A stretch of DNA of 64,000 nt from Scleroderma bovista (GCA_037178675.1 JAYMGJ010000426.1:1-64000); one strand, 5' to 3'; positions 10,990 through 23,159 are shown, counted from the stretch's first letter. Notes: a model not told the origin generated them from the letters alone. Program-made: numbers and translations.

Positions 10990-11661
10990 ATGCTAATGAT
11001 GCTGCGGCGAATGATTCCTCGACTCCCGCTGCTCAGAGTATCCGCACCAATCCTACCCTTGGCCTCACGGATAGCCACACCATCAGCGAATCTTTCCTCT
11101 AGGGGGCTCTCGTGGTCTACGCTACGCTTTTTTCGTGCCTCCACTCCACGTCTCGTCTCCACCCCACCGCCGTCCCCTCGACAAGATGATGGTAACACCT
11201 CTTTGCCGCAAGGCGCCACACTTTCACAGCGACTCAAGTACCTGATGAAGTCCTATGGGTGGTATGCAGCTGGGGTTTATTTTGTTCTTTCAACCCTCGA
11301 TTTTACCGTTGCCTTCATCGGTATAAATTTACTGGGTGCGGAGCCAGTCTCGCAAGGCGCAGCGTATGTCAAAGAGGTCATCGTCGGAATGTTACCTGCA
11401 AGAACACCGGAGCCTGGCAGGGAGGGAGCGGGGAACACTGGTGAGGATACGGGGGGTCAGGAGGGGCTGTACGCGATGCTAGTCTTGGCCTATACCATCC
11501 ACAAGACGCTGTTCTTGCCCGTTAGAATCGGGTTGACTGCTATGTTGACGCCTCGGTTAGTGGGTTGGCTTCGTTCGAGAGGATGGGCAGGTGGCGAGGG
11601 AGCGAAGCGAGCGGCACAAGAGATGAGAAATAGGCTCCGAAGCAGAAAAGAAACCGACTAA
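10990..11661 (+). CDS. Mitochondrial FAM210/DUF1279-type membrane protein
   Basis: A single exon of 223 aa. The first 65 residues are Arg/Ser/Leu-rich and lack acids, as in a mitochondrial presequence. Then follows LSQRLKYLMKSYGWYAAGVYF, the conserved start of the DUF1279 domain, a hydrophobic helix (FVLSTLDFTVAFIGINLLG), a variable Gly-rich loop, and a second conserved block ending KTLFLPVRIGLTAMLTPRLV, then a basic tail. Human FAM210A and yeast YGR147C-type proteins share this domain and act at the mitochondrial inner membrane; the biochemical role is not settled. The start could be any of four Mets within residues 1-8. Confidence 0.85.
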   Translation: MLMMLRRMIPRLPLLRVSAPILPLASRIATPSANLSSRGLSWSTLRFFRASTPRLVSTPPPSPRQDDGNTSLPQGATLSQRLKYLMKSYGWYAAGVYFVLSTLDFTVAFIGINLLGAEPVSQGAAYVKEVIVGMLPARTPEPGREGAGNTGEDTGGQEGLYAMLVLAYTIHKTLFLPVRIGLTAMLTPRLVGWLRSRGWAGGEGAKRAAQEMRNRLRSRKETD

Positions 11662-11875
11662 ATGGGGGTCTGGTCGAACGCCAGTGGTATAATTCCCTCT
11701 CAATTCTTGATATTTACCATAGGGATTCCAGGATACCTTGCATAATTTTGAGCATTCCATTTAGTAGAAATCATCTTGTACACCATCCCTAATCAAACAC
11801 TTGATGTCGTGACATAGGTAGTTGGTGTGATGACTTGTTTATTACCTATCTATCCGTGCTCATCACCCAACTACG

Positions 11876-12448
11876 ATGGCCTTGACCAGGGCGGTTATTC
11901 CCGTGTGTGCAAGGCATTTCAACGGCGGGATTGGTTTGCAGCGGAGGTTTGCGTCGCATAGCAATCGTGCTCATAAGGACCTGGAGGGTCAGACACAGGC
12001 TCACGCAGAGTGTATGTCTTCTCGCAGTAAATGGAAGGCATAAGCTGACCGTAGTTGAAGCCGGATTTTTCACCCCGTTCTGGCGCAACACCCTTTTCCT
12101 TTCACTTGCCGCTGTTGGGTTCTACAAGTGGGCTCCCAAGTCAGACGAAGATGCATACTTGACCAAGTGGCTGTCTCACTATTCAACACCACGGGAAGTG
12201 TGGGCAGCAGCCAACGAGCAACAGCTGCTTCGATCACAGGAAGTGGCTGTTAATAACGTGTTGCAAACGAGTGCACAGCGGCCATCCATGGTGCGGTACA
12301 GATACCCTCAGTGAGTCTCCGTTGCTGTGTGGATATCCGGTATGATGACGCCCAGCGGTTCGCTAGAGCATTGGAGCAGAGCTCTCCTCACTTGCAGCCC
12401 ATTGGTGCTGCCACCCATGGTAGCTACGATGAAAAACACGCAGAGTGA
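11876..12448 (+). CDS. Small mitochondrial protein, complex I 17.8 kDa subunit-like
   Basis: Exons 11876-11987, 12055-12310 and 12367-12448 give 149 aa; a donor at 12012 instead of 11988 would give 157 aa and is also in phase. The N-terminus (MALTRAVIPVCARHFNG...RRFASHS) looks like a mitochondrial targeting sequence. It is followed by one hydrophobic helix (FFTPFWRNTLFLSLAAVGFY) and then a soluble C-terminal part containing YLTKWLSHYSTP and VRYRYPQALEQSSPHLQPIG. This layout (presequence, one TM, RYRYPQ...SPHL.P.G) is what I associate with the fungal NADH:ubiquinone oxidoreductase 17.8 kDa accessory subunit. That assignment is from memory and moderately sure; the gene model itself is solid. 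Confidence 0.6.
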
Positions 12449-12631
12449 ATGATATGAGAGATCCATAGACACAGTCCCAGTCACGGGACCAGTTCGTTGA
12501 TAGCTTTTGAATTACCATTTTTGACTACAAAACTACGTTCGCTCCCTTCCCACCGCCAACCGTTTACATCGAGGCCACAAGCCACGTCCGTCCCAAGGTC
12601 CACTACTTGGCCGTAGTGTAGTTCCAAGTCT

Positions 12632-15600
12632 ATGCCAACCACCATGTTTTCCCCACCATTGTCGCCGTGCATTTCAGCCATTCTCCTGGCATTCGTGGCG
12701 CGTTCTGCATTCGCGTCGCTACCTCTCATCGACTTTGACCGCATGGGCCAGGTTGCTCTTACTGGCGCCTTTGCGGGACTCAGTTTATTCGACAACTCCA
12801 CGTCTGCCGTCTTTGACCCCTCCGCAACGTCTTTGCTTTCTCGCACGCCTCACGGTGCCCTCTCGAACCTCGGCAACACCAACCCTGGTGGTTCCATCTC
12901 TTCTGGTTGTGCTATAGACGACGTTTTTTATTTCACTGGATCCTTCTCCTCAATAGGCAATATCTCCGCTACCTATGTTGCGTCATTCTCCCCTTCTTCC
13001 AGTACATTTTCTGCACTGGGCTCAAATGGCCCAAATGGCCCGGTTACAGCCATTTATTGTGACACGTCCAATAGAAGTCTTTGGGTCGGCGGTCACTTCT
13101 CATCCCCAGGTTCTTCAATAGCCATTTGGAGTATCAAGTCCAAGACCTGGTCGGCACCACCTTTCAAAGGGCTTTCGGGTGCAGGCGCGGAAGTCTTCGC
13201 TATCGCACCCAATGCATCCGCCTCCAGTTTGTTCTTCGCAGGTTCATTTATCACATCTTTTCCCGCGAACACTACGTCCACCAACAATACTAATAATCCA
13301 AATGTTCCTTACTCCCCGGGTGCATCGCCCTTCTCCTCCTCGTTGGTTCCCATTCCCCTACAAAACGCAGAAATCGAAGGGGCACCATCGTCCACAAACG
13401 CACAGTTTAGTGACATTCAAGTCATCCTCTGTCCAGATGGTCCAGATGGTCCAGGAAATACTTGGCTCGCCCAAGACGGCAATAGTGCTGTTGTCACCGT
13501 CCGAACGTTTTCCTCCAGCAATGCATATGGTATTCGTCTAGGCAATACCTTCATCACCGACTATGGGACAACTGGTTTTAGGTATTATGCTCCTCATCAT
13601 GTTTGGCCTACACTTAACTTTTGTCTATTGATCAGTGTCACGTCGCTCCCGGATAACACTGTGCAAACCTTGTCATATGTGGACCCATCCACTGGACAGA
13701 ATTTGACATGTGCTGATCCCTGTCCACTGTCGACGGATTCGTCTATTCTTTATCAGGATTTCTTGTTCGCTTCGCCTGTGACCTTAAGTGGTGTTCAAAT
13801 CACCCTTTCTGAATGGACTGGCGCTGCCCCCGGTTTGCACATGATGCAACTTTTGTCCTCCGGTGCCTTTGCTTCTGCGGTTGATGACGAAAACACTCAG
13901 TCCTGCTTCGCGCCGAATCCTTCTAATGTCACAACGACGGGTACTTGGACTACAAAGGATGCTAGTACGAACATCCCAGCAACTTTGCAGACCGTCCTTG
14001 TTTCCACTGTTGCCGTTGGTACCCCCTCTGCGCAGTCTCCTACACTCACTTGGATGCCTTATGTTTCGGCATCGGGACAATACGAGATCAATTTGATTAT
14101 CCCTGGTTGTGCAGATTTCCAGGATTGCGCCCTTCGTACCTCGGTTCAAGTAACGGTATTCCCTGGAGGTGGCTCACAACCATACGTCACCACTGTGTCA
14201 CAGCAGAATCAAGATGATGCTGCAGTACTTATTTACAGCGGGTCAATTGTTCCATCCTCCTCTAATTTTGTGGTGACGGTCACCATGACACTCGCAGACA
14301 GTCCGGCTGGAAGCGGTGAAAACGGGGAGTACGAGTTGGTTGCGGGGAGCCTAGAGCTTGTCTTGACCTCTGCTAGCATCGTAACCAGCTCTGGTTCTGC
14401 ATCATCTGGCACAGGGTCGAATAGTAGCATAACGGCGCAGCATGGCTTCGGTTTCTTCGAGTGGCCGTTGGACTCCTCATCAAGTATCGATGCAACAGGC
14501 ACGATCCCAGGGACTGGGAAAACCCCCCTGGACAACGTGGGTGCTGAGCTATACAACGCACTGGGCGCAGCTGTCTCTGGGACGACAGAGGTTTCCTCTG
14601 TTATTCAGCACTCCTCCGGAATTATATTTTTGGGTGGCAACTTCAAGCTTAGTGCAGGGGCAGCCAGTGGGACTTCCAATATTGTCGCCTACAAGGATGG
14701 AAGTTTGTTTGCATTGGCCAACAACGGGCTCAATGGAGCCGTCTCTTCGTTTGCCCTTTATGGGGACGCACTTTACGTCGGAGGAGCCTTTTCTGATACT
14801 CAGACCGCTTCGATGCAAGGCAAACTGAGAGGGGTTGCCGTGTATCATATCAGCCTCAACTCGTGGGGTACACTTGGATCTGGTGTCGATGGTCCCGTAG
14901 CGGACATCGCCATTTCCAGCAACCAACTCCAAGTTGTTGGAGCTTTCACTCAGACTCTGTCTGCGTCAGGCTTCGCTTCTGCTGCGGGTGGCTTCGCTGT
15001 CTGGGACATCAAGAGCGGATCTTGGGTCAATAGCGGGGGTTTTGTCCGTGGAAACATGACGTTCGTTGGCAACGGCACCTCCTCTAATAGCCAAGCGCAG
15101 TCTCAGTTTATAGCAGGCAGCGTTCAGAACATGGCTGAGTATGGCTCCACTGGTTTTGTCATGTTGTCGAACGACGGTAATGGCGCTGTTGTGACTCCGC
15201 TTGGCACCCAGCTTGGCACGACCAATACATCAATTACAAGCACGACAAATCTGCGTAGAGGGCACCGTACCCATGGTCCAGTATCTTGGGTTTCTCATCA
15301 CCTGAGGGCGACTTTGTTTCCCCGGCAAACAACAAGCTCGAGTTCTCCATCAGCATTACCGCCCTCTCCTGCACCCGCTCCTGCAGTCCTTGCTGGAGCC
15401 TTCTGGTCCAATGTGACATCCTCGCATGAGGTGGCGATAATTGGAGGCAATTTCACTTTCGCCACTTCTTCGTCGGCAGTGTCCCAGGGCGTAGCTATTT
15501 ACGACCCAGTCTCGTCCACCCTCAGCGCACTTACTGGCCCGCAGATATACGGCATCGTTCGTGCGTTGCTTGTTGATTCTGAGCAACACCTTTATGTAGG

Positions 15601-17229
15601 GGGGGAGTTCAATTTAAGTGTCGCCAGTGCCAATGGATTCGCCATCTACAATCTGGCTGCTCAGAAGTGGCTCACTTCGTTTACCCAACCCCTCCAGGCG
15701 ACCTCCGGAAGCAATGTTGTTGTCCGTTCCATAACAACTTCTACCTATATGCCCAACACTGTTGTTGTTGCGGGCACTTTCCATCAAGCAGGCTCGATCA
15801 ACTGTGTCGGAATCTGTCTCCTCGATACGACGCTCAACCAATGGAGTGTACTTGGGGGAGGCATTCAGGGTGACGTTTCCTCCGTTTCGTATGCTGGAGT
15901 ATGTTTATCGTTACAGGCAGCGATCACCTACTTACTCTTAATTTCAGAGCAATCAAGAATTCCTAGTCGTCGGTGGAGCGATCACGCTTCCCAACGGGGT
16001 CACTGCAAATGTTGTACAATACAGCTTTTCTAATGCTACCTGGACTGCCATCGGAAACCCCAGTGATATCCCGGGTCCTGTGACGGCTGTGGAAGTAAAT
16101 GACGGCAACTCATCAAGCATATTCGCTGCCGGCCGGTGGGTTTGCTCTTTGTTATGCGCATCCTATTGCCTGACCTTTTCTGTAGCACAAGCAATGGACT
16201 ATTGCCCTTCATGATGTTCTGGAATGGTATTTCGTGGTCTAACATTGGTGTGCATTCTCCGATTTGCAGCATTTGGAAAATTCACGATTTGATTTTAGGA
16301 ACCACCCTTGGGGGCAACTCGAACATCTCACAATTGCTTATGGTACCCCTTCAAAATACGCACAGCTCCAACGCTATCGTCGAAGCTGACCGGATGCTGA
16401 TGGTTTCTGGATCATTGTCCGACTCGACATTCGGCTCAGCATCATCCGTACTCTTTGATGGCGAGTCGCTCATCCCCTATATATCTGCAGTATCAGCCCA
16501 AGGGACGATGGGATTTATCTCCGCGCTATTTTATTCGATTGCCAACTTCAGTTTTGTGCAACAACGTATGTGTGGAGGTAGAGCGTACCCGTATTTCGGC
16601 TAATTATCTTTCCCCTCCAGATTTCCTCGCCACTGGAGTCGTTATTCTAATCTCTATTGCGATTGCGGCTGGTCTTGTCTTCCTTCTTGCACTCCTGGGA
16701 ATTATTTGGACTCTTCTATCGAGGAGAGACGAGAGAGTCAACAAATACGATCCCAACGCAGAAGACGAGGACTCCATTCAACACCGCCCCTCTTCCTTAC
16801 TAGAGCATATCAATGCTGCCACACGGACAACGATTCTTGGCACAAGTCCGTTCGCCGCCAGTGCCGAGAAGGAAGAAATGGCACGTACAGGTGGTAGTGG
16901 AGAGCCTGATCCATTCGGACCAGATGGAAGCAACTACTTGCGTGCGGAGACACCTTCCGACGCGGTTGTTGGAACTTTGGCGGCAGCAGAGGAAGATAGT
17001 CGGCCTGCTCGTGCAAGGTATTCGTTCGACGGGACTGGGGAGGGTGAACTTCCTTTGACTGGTGGGTTAGCAGTAGATGTCCTTGATGACCGAGATGCCG
17101 CGTAAGTCGTATCTTAACAATTATGAGTGTAAGTTCTGGTCCTCAATCGCAGACATTCATAGGTGGTGGTATGCCAGGAATCCGCAGACTGGACAGGAGG
17201 GTGTTGTCCCTGCAGCATATTTATATTGA
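12632..17229 (+). CDS. Rax2-like cell-surface polarity protein with C-terminal SH3-like domain
   Basis: Seven exons (12632-13581, 13636-15898, 15948-16135, 16186-16247, 16299-16565, 16621-17101, 17163-17229) sum to 4,278 nt, 1,425 aa. A signal peptide (residues 1-28) precedes LPLIDFDRMGQVALTGAF, the usual start of the Rax2 ectodomain. The large ectodomain has repeated kelch-like units of the form (Y/F)VGG.F.....S..IA.W, many N-glycosylation sites and Ser/Thr-rich stretches. A TM helix (GVVILISIAIAAGLVFLLALLGIIW, here quoted only by its position, about residue 1255) is followed by a cytosolic tail that ends in an SH3-like fold: ARYSFDGTGEGELPL ... WWYARNPQTG ... VVPAAYLY. Yeast Rax2 marks cell poles for bud-site selection. 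Two of the introns are multiples of three and stopless. Confidence 0.88.
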
Positions 17230-17376
17230 TTTGTTGCGATGAGCGCAACCAGAACGTTCTAAAAAGAAAGGAGGAAGTTTTCCGTGCATTATTATACCCT
17301 ATTTCATGACAAATGACTTTGATTCTCTATCCTACGCATTTTTCCCGTCTAGTAGAAGAAAGTAGCTGCAAGTTTG

Positions 17377-18857
17377 TCACTGCAGAATGCAAGTCAGTAA
17401 GTGTCAAAAGGAGTAAGGTCATCCTTGCCTGTAATAGCGGATCGCGATAGTGCTTCTGGTGATTGTGTATAAACCCGACCCTTGTCTTGAACTCCTCTCG
17501 TCGTCTCTGATCTCTGAATTCCCTTACGTGGCGTCCCGCCTCTCTTGCTTCACCTCTATTTCTTGCTTTCACTACTTCGGTTCCGCCACCGAATGCGCCA
17601 AATGCACCTTTCCGAGGTACAAGGGCGGAATTTTTATCTTTAAGGAGGCGACGTACAAGAGCAGCGCCCGAGTCGGGGTCTTCTTCCTTTGCACGAATGC
17701 CGTAGAACGATTGGTCATAGTAACGTTTCATGGATCGGTGTCCTATGCGGGCGCCAGACGGGAGTACGAGCTCATACTGGGTATCGCCATAAGTGATCTG
17801 ACCACTAGGTAGGTCATCAGAATCCGATGGGTCACCGGAGTTAACGACCTCTTCGGTAACTTGATTCACTTCTTCATCGTCATCTTCTACGTCCTCCCAT
17901 CCTTCTTCATCGACATCGTGTTTTGGCTTTTTACTGCTCGTCTTGTTTTGTTCTCCACCATCGGGATAGGAGCTCGTAAAGTCGTAGAAACCAGATACTT
18001 CAAGTCGATCTGCCTCAGTGTCATACGCAATCTTGCAGTGACTCTTATCAACCATATGTTTTCTGACTGCCTCCAGCGTTCGCAGCTCGCGACCTCGCCC
18101 ATTACAGTAGATGCACATGTTTCCGATATTAATCTTCTCGCCCAGATAAGCAAGAAGCCCAGGGAGATCCACAAGGTACTCGGCATCTGGAATGAAGAAA
18201 GAATGGGTTGAAGACATGTGCTCGAGATTGCTGGAGATGGAAGTAGAAACGCTTTGGCAAAAAAGGCAGGCATTGGGGTCCATGTTTTCGCGGGCGGTGT
18301 CAATTTTAGCGGCTAAAGCGCGTTCAAGTTCACCTTCTGAAGATGCGTCCTCTTCGTCCAATTGCGGTAGACAAGATGTTGAAGATGTCATGGTGGGATT
18401 GGTGACCTTGATAGGCGTTTTGAGCTCATTCTCTCTGTGTTTTCTCGAGTTGATGTGGGATCTGTACGCATTTTCTGTGGTGTATGTTTTCCTGAAACAA
18501 TGTAAGGCCAATATAACAGCATCATGGCAGAATTCAGGAGAGGGCTACGATACTATGGCAAGGCAAACTCACCGACATACGTCGCAAGTCATGCTTTTCG
18601 GAGATGTAGTTACTGCTGTCTCAGCGCGCCGCTCCAGAACTTTTTGATTGAAGACAGCCACACTAACTGGTGGTAGGCCAGAAACGCGACGCTTCATGTT
18701 GTATCGATGATGATCCGAACGATAGTGAATCCCTACAACAAGTGTCAGGCGATGGAAAGACTCGGTTAGAAGTGGTACTTTGGCCCTCCGCCGATGCGAA
18801 CGCAATTGTGCAAGAAAGGCACGTAAATAGTGAGGATTCTGCAGAGCTCGAACTCAT
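17377..18857 (-). CDS. REI1: 60S ribosome biogenesis zinc-finger factor REI1 (ZNF622)
   Basis: Exons 18779-18857, 18573-18732, 17429-18491 and 17377-17379 (stop codon only) give 434 aa. REI1 is a cytoplasmic factor that acts on pre-60S subunits, helping to release Arx1-Alb1. The sequence shows the N-terminal C2H2 finger (FTCLSCTIAF ... H..), the second finger CDVCRKTYTTENAYRSHINS, a pair of further fingers (ACLFCQSVS...H...H and CIYCNGRG...H) and the conserved end HYRDPLLQ. The last junction appears to be a GC-AG intron (17380-17428, CAG|GCAAGG) after which the next codon is TGA, matching the family C-terminus. Without that splice the ORF would run 33 residues further to 17327. It converges on the Rax2-like gene. 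Confidence 0.92.
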
Positions 18858-19152
18858 TGCTGGACGATATGGTAAAGTAGTGATCATACTGTAAGTTTGA
18901 AGTCATCGAACATCCCTCATTTGTGCTTGTTTGCGCATCCGCTTTGCCTCCCAAGAACGGAAAGGCGTCCCGCATTTTCGTCCACCAACAACCATATCGC
19001 CCGCAGCCACCAGTGCCCTTCTCAGAGTTCGGGTATGTATTCGATCCTGCTCTATCTAGTTTTGTTTCCTCCTATCGCTGGACGGCTACCATCTTCTTCC
19101 GATACAATGTCTCGGGTTTCCTCGACGCCTTCAATTGGGACTTTGACGTAGA
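18858..19152. other. REI1 upstream region; possible 5' part of the bHLH pseudogene
   Basis: The plus strand has overlapping short ORFs, including one with Pro-rich residues (QQPYRPQPPVPFSEFG) followed by a GTATGT donor-like site at about 19033 and a GACGTAG acceptor-like site just before 19153. This could be the decayed first exon of the bHLH pseudogene, but it also has to hold the REI1 promoter. Confidence 0.3.
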
Positions 19153-19690
19153 TGCCCATGGAATCCACCTCAGCTGCCGCCTTTACAGCCCCTTACCCCT
19201 CGGGCAATAGCCCTACTTCCTTCACAATTCCGGTTCCCCAGATAGCGATCCAACCAAACACGCGGGAGGAAGATTCCCCTACAGAAGAGGGAAGAAGAGG
19301 AGCTCGCCCCTGAACCGGATCCATCACGGAGTCGGTCACAGACGAAAGAGCACGTCTGAGTCCCTGCAACCCAACAGAGCCCAAGCCGCTCTTGTCCACC
19401 TCACAAAAGAGGCTCAATCACGTCATGTCCAAGAAAAAGCGTCGAACGCGATCCGCTATGGTTACGCCCAGCTGATAGCACTTTTTACTCCCGCTCGTGC
19501 ACAAACCATCGATCTACCATCGAGAGGGCGATCCAAGGGATAGTTGGATGAATAGCAAAGGCCACACCAAAGGCAAAAGTGGCGTCTTGTTCCGTGCTGT
19601 GGAATATTGTCGTTGGCTGGAGGAAGGAAGTGGGCGCTCTCAAAGAAGAGGTCCTTCGCCTGGAGGCTGCAGCTAGAATCATTGCACCTT
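19153..19690 (+). pseudogene. Decayed bHLH transcription factor gene
   Basis: Three plus-strand frames together spell a basic helix-loop-helix domain, but one-base shifts break it. SQKRLNHVMSKKKRRT is read from 19401; then AIRYGYAQLIALF is read from 19448 in another frame; GHTKGKSGVLFRAVEYCRW is read from 19560 after a stop at 19541; and VGALKEEVLRLEAAAR is read from 19630 in a third frame. The shifts fall inside contiguous helix codons, so introns cannot explain them. Known Agaricomycete bHLH proteins have the same order (QKRLNHI.SEQKRR, GYAQL, KGKSGVLFRAVEY, REEV.R.EAA). A Ser/Thr/Pro-rich N-terminal stretch starting at 19153 ends in a stop at about 19312. I consider this a dead gene. Confidence 0.75.
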
Positions 19691-19718
19691 GCTGATATGC
19701 ATGGGGAACCCTGTCGTT

Positions 19719-20081
19719 GACGCTGCTTCTTGATCGCGATGAAATCATTGGTGTACTTGTCCACGAGGTTGTGCACTGCCACTAACAACATGCTCTCCAC
19801 TCCAGTGTGTCAACGAATACTATTGTTAAGAATGGAACAGTTCATTGATGAAGGGCAGACCTCGTGAGATCGAAGGTGTGCTGTATTTCCCAGCAGGCGG
19901 CAGTGACAAATGGAACAAAGGATATGATACCACAGCGTACTTCCTCGACTGGATCGAGCGACGGCGTGACAATAGTACCATCCAGAAGTTTAATGCATTT
20001 GTGGAAGACAGGATATACGACCCGAAGATCTTGGCTGTTGTTAGAGATGCGGTTGACATTTTGTGGGACCTCCTGCAATGA
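19719..20081 (+). pseudogene. Truncated basic secretory protein (BSP) metallopeptidase-like fragment
   Basis: Two pieces of the BSP family (plant basic secretory protein, a presumed zinc peptidase) are present. LLLDRDEIIGVLVHEVVHC (from 19723) carries the HEVVH zinc motif and is followed by stops; EGVLYFPAGGSDKWNKGYDTT...AYFLDWIE (from about 19870, another frame) is the family C-terminal half and ends at 20081. The conserved middle with the third zinc ligand region (usually ...PGGLIEG.AD) is missing. Only 30 bp separate it from the bHLH remnant, so a deletion seems to have brought two unrelated dead genes together. The N-terminal half of BSP is also absent. Confidence 0.75.
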
Positions 20082-20217
20082 GCTAAATCAGGATACAGAG
20101 CGAAAGGATGCCCGCTAACTTGACCAATTCATTATTACAACCATAGCAGCTACAAGAATAAGTATGGATAAGCAAGATAGTGGCCAAAGACGAATAGATT
20201 ATTGCCGAAACAACGCA

Positions 20218-23159
20218 CTAACCCCACTCTTCTAGTTCTCGAGCTAGGAAGTCTTCATCTTCACCTTCGTCATCCTCGTTTATTGGACTCGGAGCACCAG
20301 GGGAAGGTGTTAGTCGTTGAAGGCTACTACTTCGACTCCCTAGTTGCGAAGCCGCAGCGATCTCCTCAGCCGTGAATGCTTCTTGCAGCTTGGACATCCC
20401 AATCCGACTTGCAAAGAGTTTCTTGCGTTTGGCAAGTGGAGACCGCACGACATCTTGTTGATCGGACGCATTGCTCCTCTCTGATGGTGTAACGCTTCTG
20501 AGGCGTTTGCGATTGGGTCGTGGCGTCAAACTCACACTACAGGCGTACAGCTCATTCAGCCCAAGATGTATTCAAGCACAAGTATGGACTAACCTGTCCT
20601 GACTACGAGAGTCATCAGTGATAGCATCCTCGTCATCCGTGGCCATTCCACTCCTCACGCCGCCATGCCTACTTCCTGTGTCGTCTTCGTCATCACTCTC
20701 ATTCATAGCCGCCTCCACTTCCTCGTTAATATCGTTCCAGTCGATGTCGGTAAGCTCCAGTGTCGGTTTATCAACCGCAGATTCGACATCCCAGTCATCG
20801 GCGTCTGGCTCCGGATCAGACGATATCTGATGAGGGTCAAGATTAGGACTTAGACTTGCAGCTGACGGTGTCGGATCATCAAGGAGATACGGCGTCTCCT
20901 CCTGTCGCTGCCAAAGCGCCACTGAGTCGGTAAACCAGGAAAGCCACACAATCTTGATACCTCCTCGCTTTCGTGCTGCATCAACCTTGGCAGTTCCATG
21001 CTGAAAAGTATTAGCTGATCAGAGGCATGGGATAATCCACTGACTCGAACCTTAGCAGCAACGACATGGGTAATTTGGCCGGAGAGTTCTGTGTGACATT
21101 GGCCACCAAACATGTGCGCGACCCTCCAAATCTCTGTTGTCTCTGGTCGCGTATCGAGCGGTATAACGCTGGAGAAAATGATGTGGACGCCTTGCAATGT
21201 TCGCCGGCGGATTCGGGGAATAATTTGCTATTTTCAAGCGCCTTAGCACACAGTTTTAATACATTAGTTGTCACTCACCTTGACATCATACGGCTTAGGG
21301 ACGATGAGCTTACCAGTATGATGTCGTGTCCATTCTTCTGTGTGATTGCTGTCATACGACGCGTAGAACTGCCGGTGAACTTCTCCTAACAGCTGACAAA
21401 GCATTGGGATGAGTGGTTACGACAGATCGTTCAACTTACATCGGCAACCCGCTTCAGTTCAGTGTCATCATTCTTCAACAACGCTTTTCGGGGTGAAGCA
21501 TCCGTCGCCTGCACCTTTTCAGAGCTTGGTGCATCCGAGGGTGTATTCGTCGAGCTTCCACTTTCGTTCGATGCCGTCTGCAATGCCTCCTGCTTTTTTG
21601 CTAGTGGTCGCCCTTCCACTTGTGCTTCCAGTACCAATGAGTTCTGCGTTAACATCGCTTTAGATTCTTGCTCCGTACGTTCGCGCTCTTCGGGTTGAGT
21701 ATAAGACGGTGGTGATAATACTGGAAGGTCTGACGAAGGAGCGGCCGTTTTGCCTTAGTTTGGTTGTCTCAGGCCAAAATCCTAATAAAAGCGTGAATGA
21801 ATAATCACCTTGTGGATTTTTACAACCTGGGAACTCTATCTTTGGCAGGAACGCAGAGTTGATGTCCCCGATCCCGACGAAGAAGTCATCTTACAAAGAA
21901 TGTCAAGCGCGTGCCTCAGTGGAACGGACCAACTCACAAGGAATGACTTTGATTAAGTTTGGACTCCACTCCCATACATCAGCACGGTCATCGATAATAA
22001 CAACCATGGATGTATCGCACGGAAACAAACGCTGGAGACTCTTCTGCGTAAGACCTGGATAGTATAAGCAATGGGTGGCATAACATGACCTCATGTACTT
22101 ACTTTCACTTTCGTCTCTACTTAGGATACGGCCACCGAATATCGTGTCGTCTGGATCAATGGCTGCACATACTTCCTCCGCATATGCCCGGGTCCCCATC
22201 GTATAGATGTGCATCTCATATTTGCAAGACAGTTGTCGGAGGAACGATTGATAGCCTGGCCTATTGAGGAGTCAAATAGGGTTACTGAGAATGGGCGAAG
22301 TACATACCGCGGCTTGATGTAATACATACACCCTTGATTCTCGATATGCTTCTGTTTGCCTTTAGATCTCAGTGGGTTCTTATGCAGTGGGACGCCAAAA
22401 GCTTCAGGGCCGAGCCGAAATTTGCGTACATCCTTGAGGGCATGCCAATTGGGATTGCATTCGTCCTCATCAGAATCAGTGTCATCCGATTCAGAGTTAG
22501 TTGAACTTGTGGCTGCTTCTGCCTTCTTGGCCTGCCTAGCCTCCCAGGCCTCGCCCTCGGCAATCCACTCACCGACGGTAGGATCGACAGTTGCATGAAC
22601 GATGGTCTGGTCCAGATCGACGATCAATGATAACTTTCTGGCTGTCAAGAGGCGTTGTGCGGTTTCCTTCTCAATCTTTTCTGCTTCTTCCAGGGATGCA
22701 GTCGGGCCGAAGGAACAGTGGGTCATCTGAATACGGGCACGGGACGCATCGGAAAATCCGGTGTAGTCATAGCTGTACAAGTGTGAACGCTCGCTCAAGG
22801 TTGCCAGAAATGACGTACGTTGTCATATCCTTGCCACAGAGACCACACAGGCCTCCGACCTGGACGCCATGCTTGCAAGGTTCGGACATGACTACAACAG
22901 GCTTCGCTCTCGCCCGTTGAAGAGTGATCTCGTCCCCAACGCGAACTTTCCAGGTATCGATGGTACCTTCGAGGGAGCAGTCCCATGTTCCAAAGCGAAG
23001 TTCCGGTCTTGAACCGGGTATTGGGGGCTGATACTCGAAGGAATAGCTCAGTAGACGAGTGCCTCGTTGCACTGGTGAGGAAGGTTTGACGTCGAGAGAA
23101 ATGACCTTGACAGGGTATGGCAAATGTTGGGGTAAATGAAGCTCTGTTGGGCTGGACAT
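20218..23159 (-). CDS. FCP1: RNA polymerase II CTD phosphatase FCP1
   Basis: Ten exons (22819-23159, 22308-22772, 22103-22260, 21938-22054, 21809-21889, 21440-21753, 21279-21392, 21051-21227, 20594-21000, 20218-20536) give 830 aa with every phase matching. FCP1 dephosphorylates Ser2-P on the C-terminal domain of Rpb1 and recycles polymerase in the nucleus. The N-terminal biotinyl-like region is followed by the catalytic motif LIVDLDQTIVHATVDPTVGEW (DxDxT at about residues 166-170), the second part PGYQSFLRQLS...IYTMGTRAYAEEV, VIIDDRADVW, and PYDFFVGIGDIN. A BRCT domain follows (GVHIIFSSVIPL ... THVVAAK ... IKIVWLSWFTDSVALW). The protein ends in an acidic tail with FLARELEEWG, the type of motif that binds TFIIF. 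One intron (22055-22102) is in frame. Confidence 0.97.
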
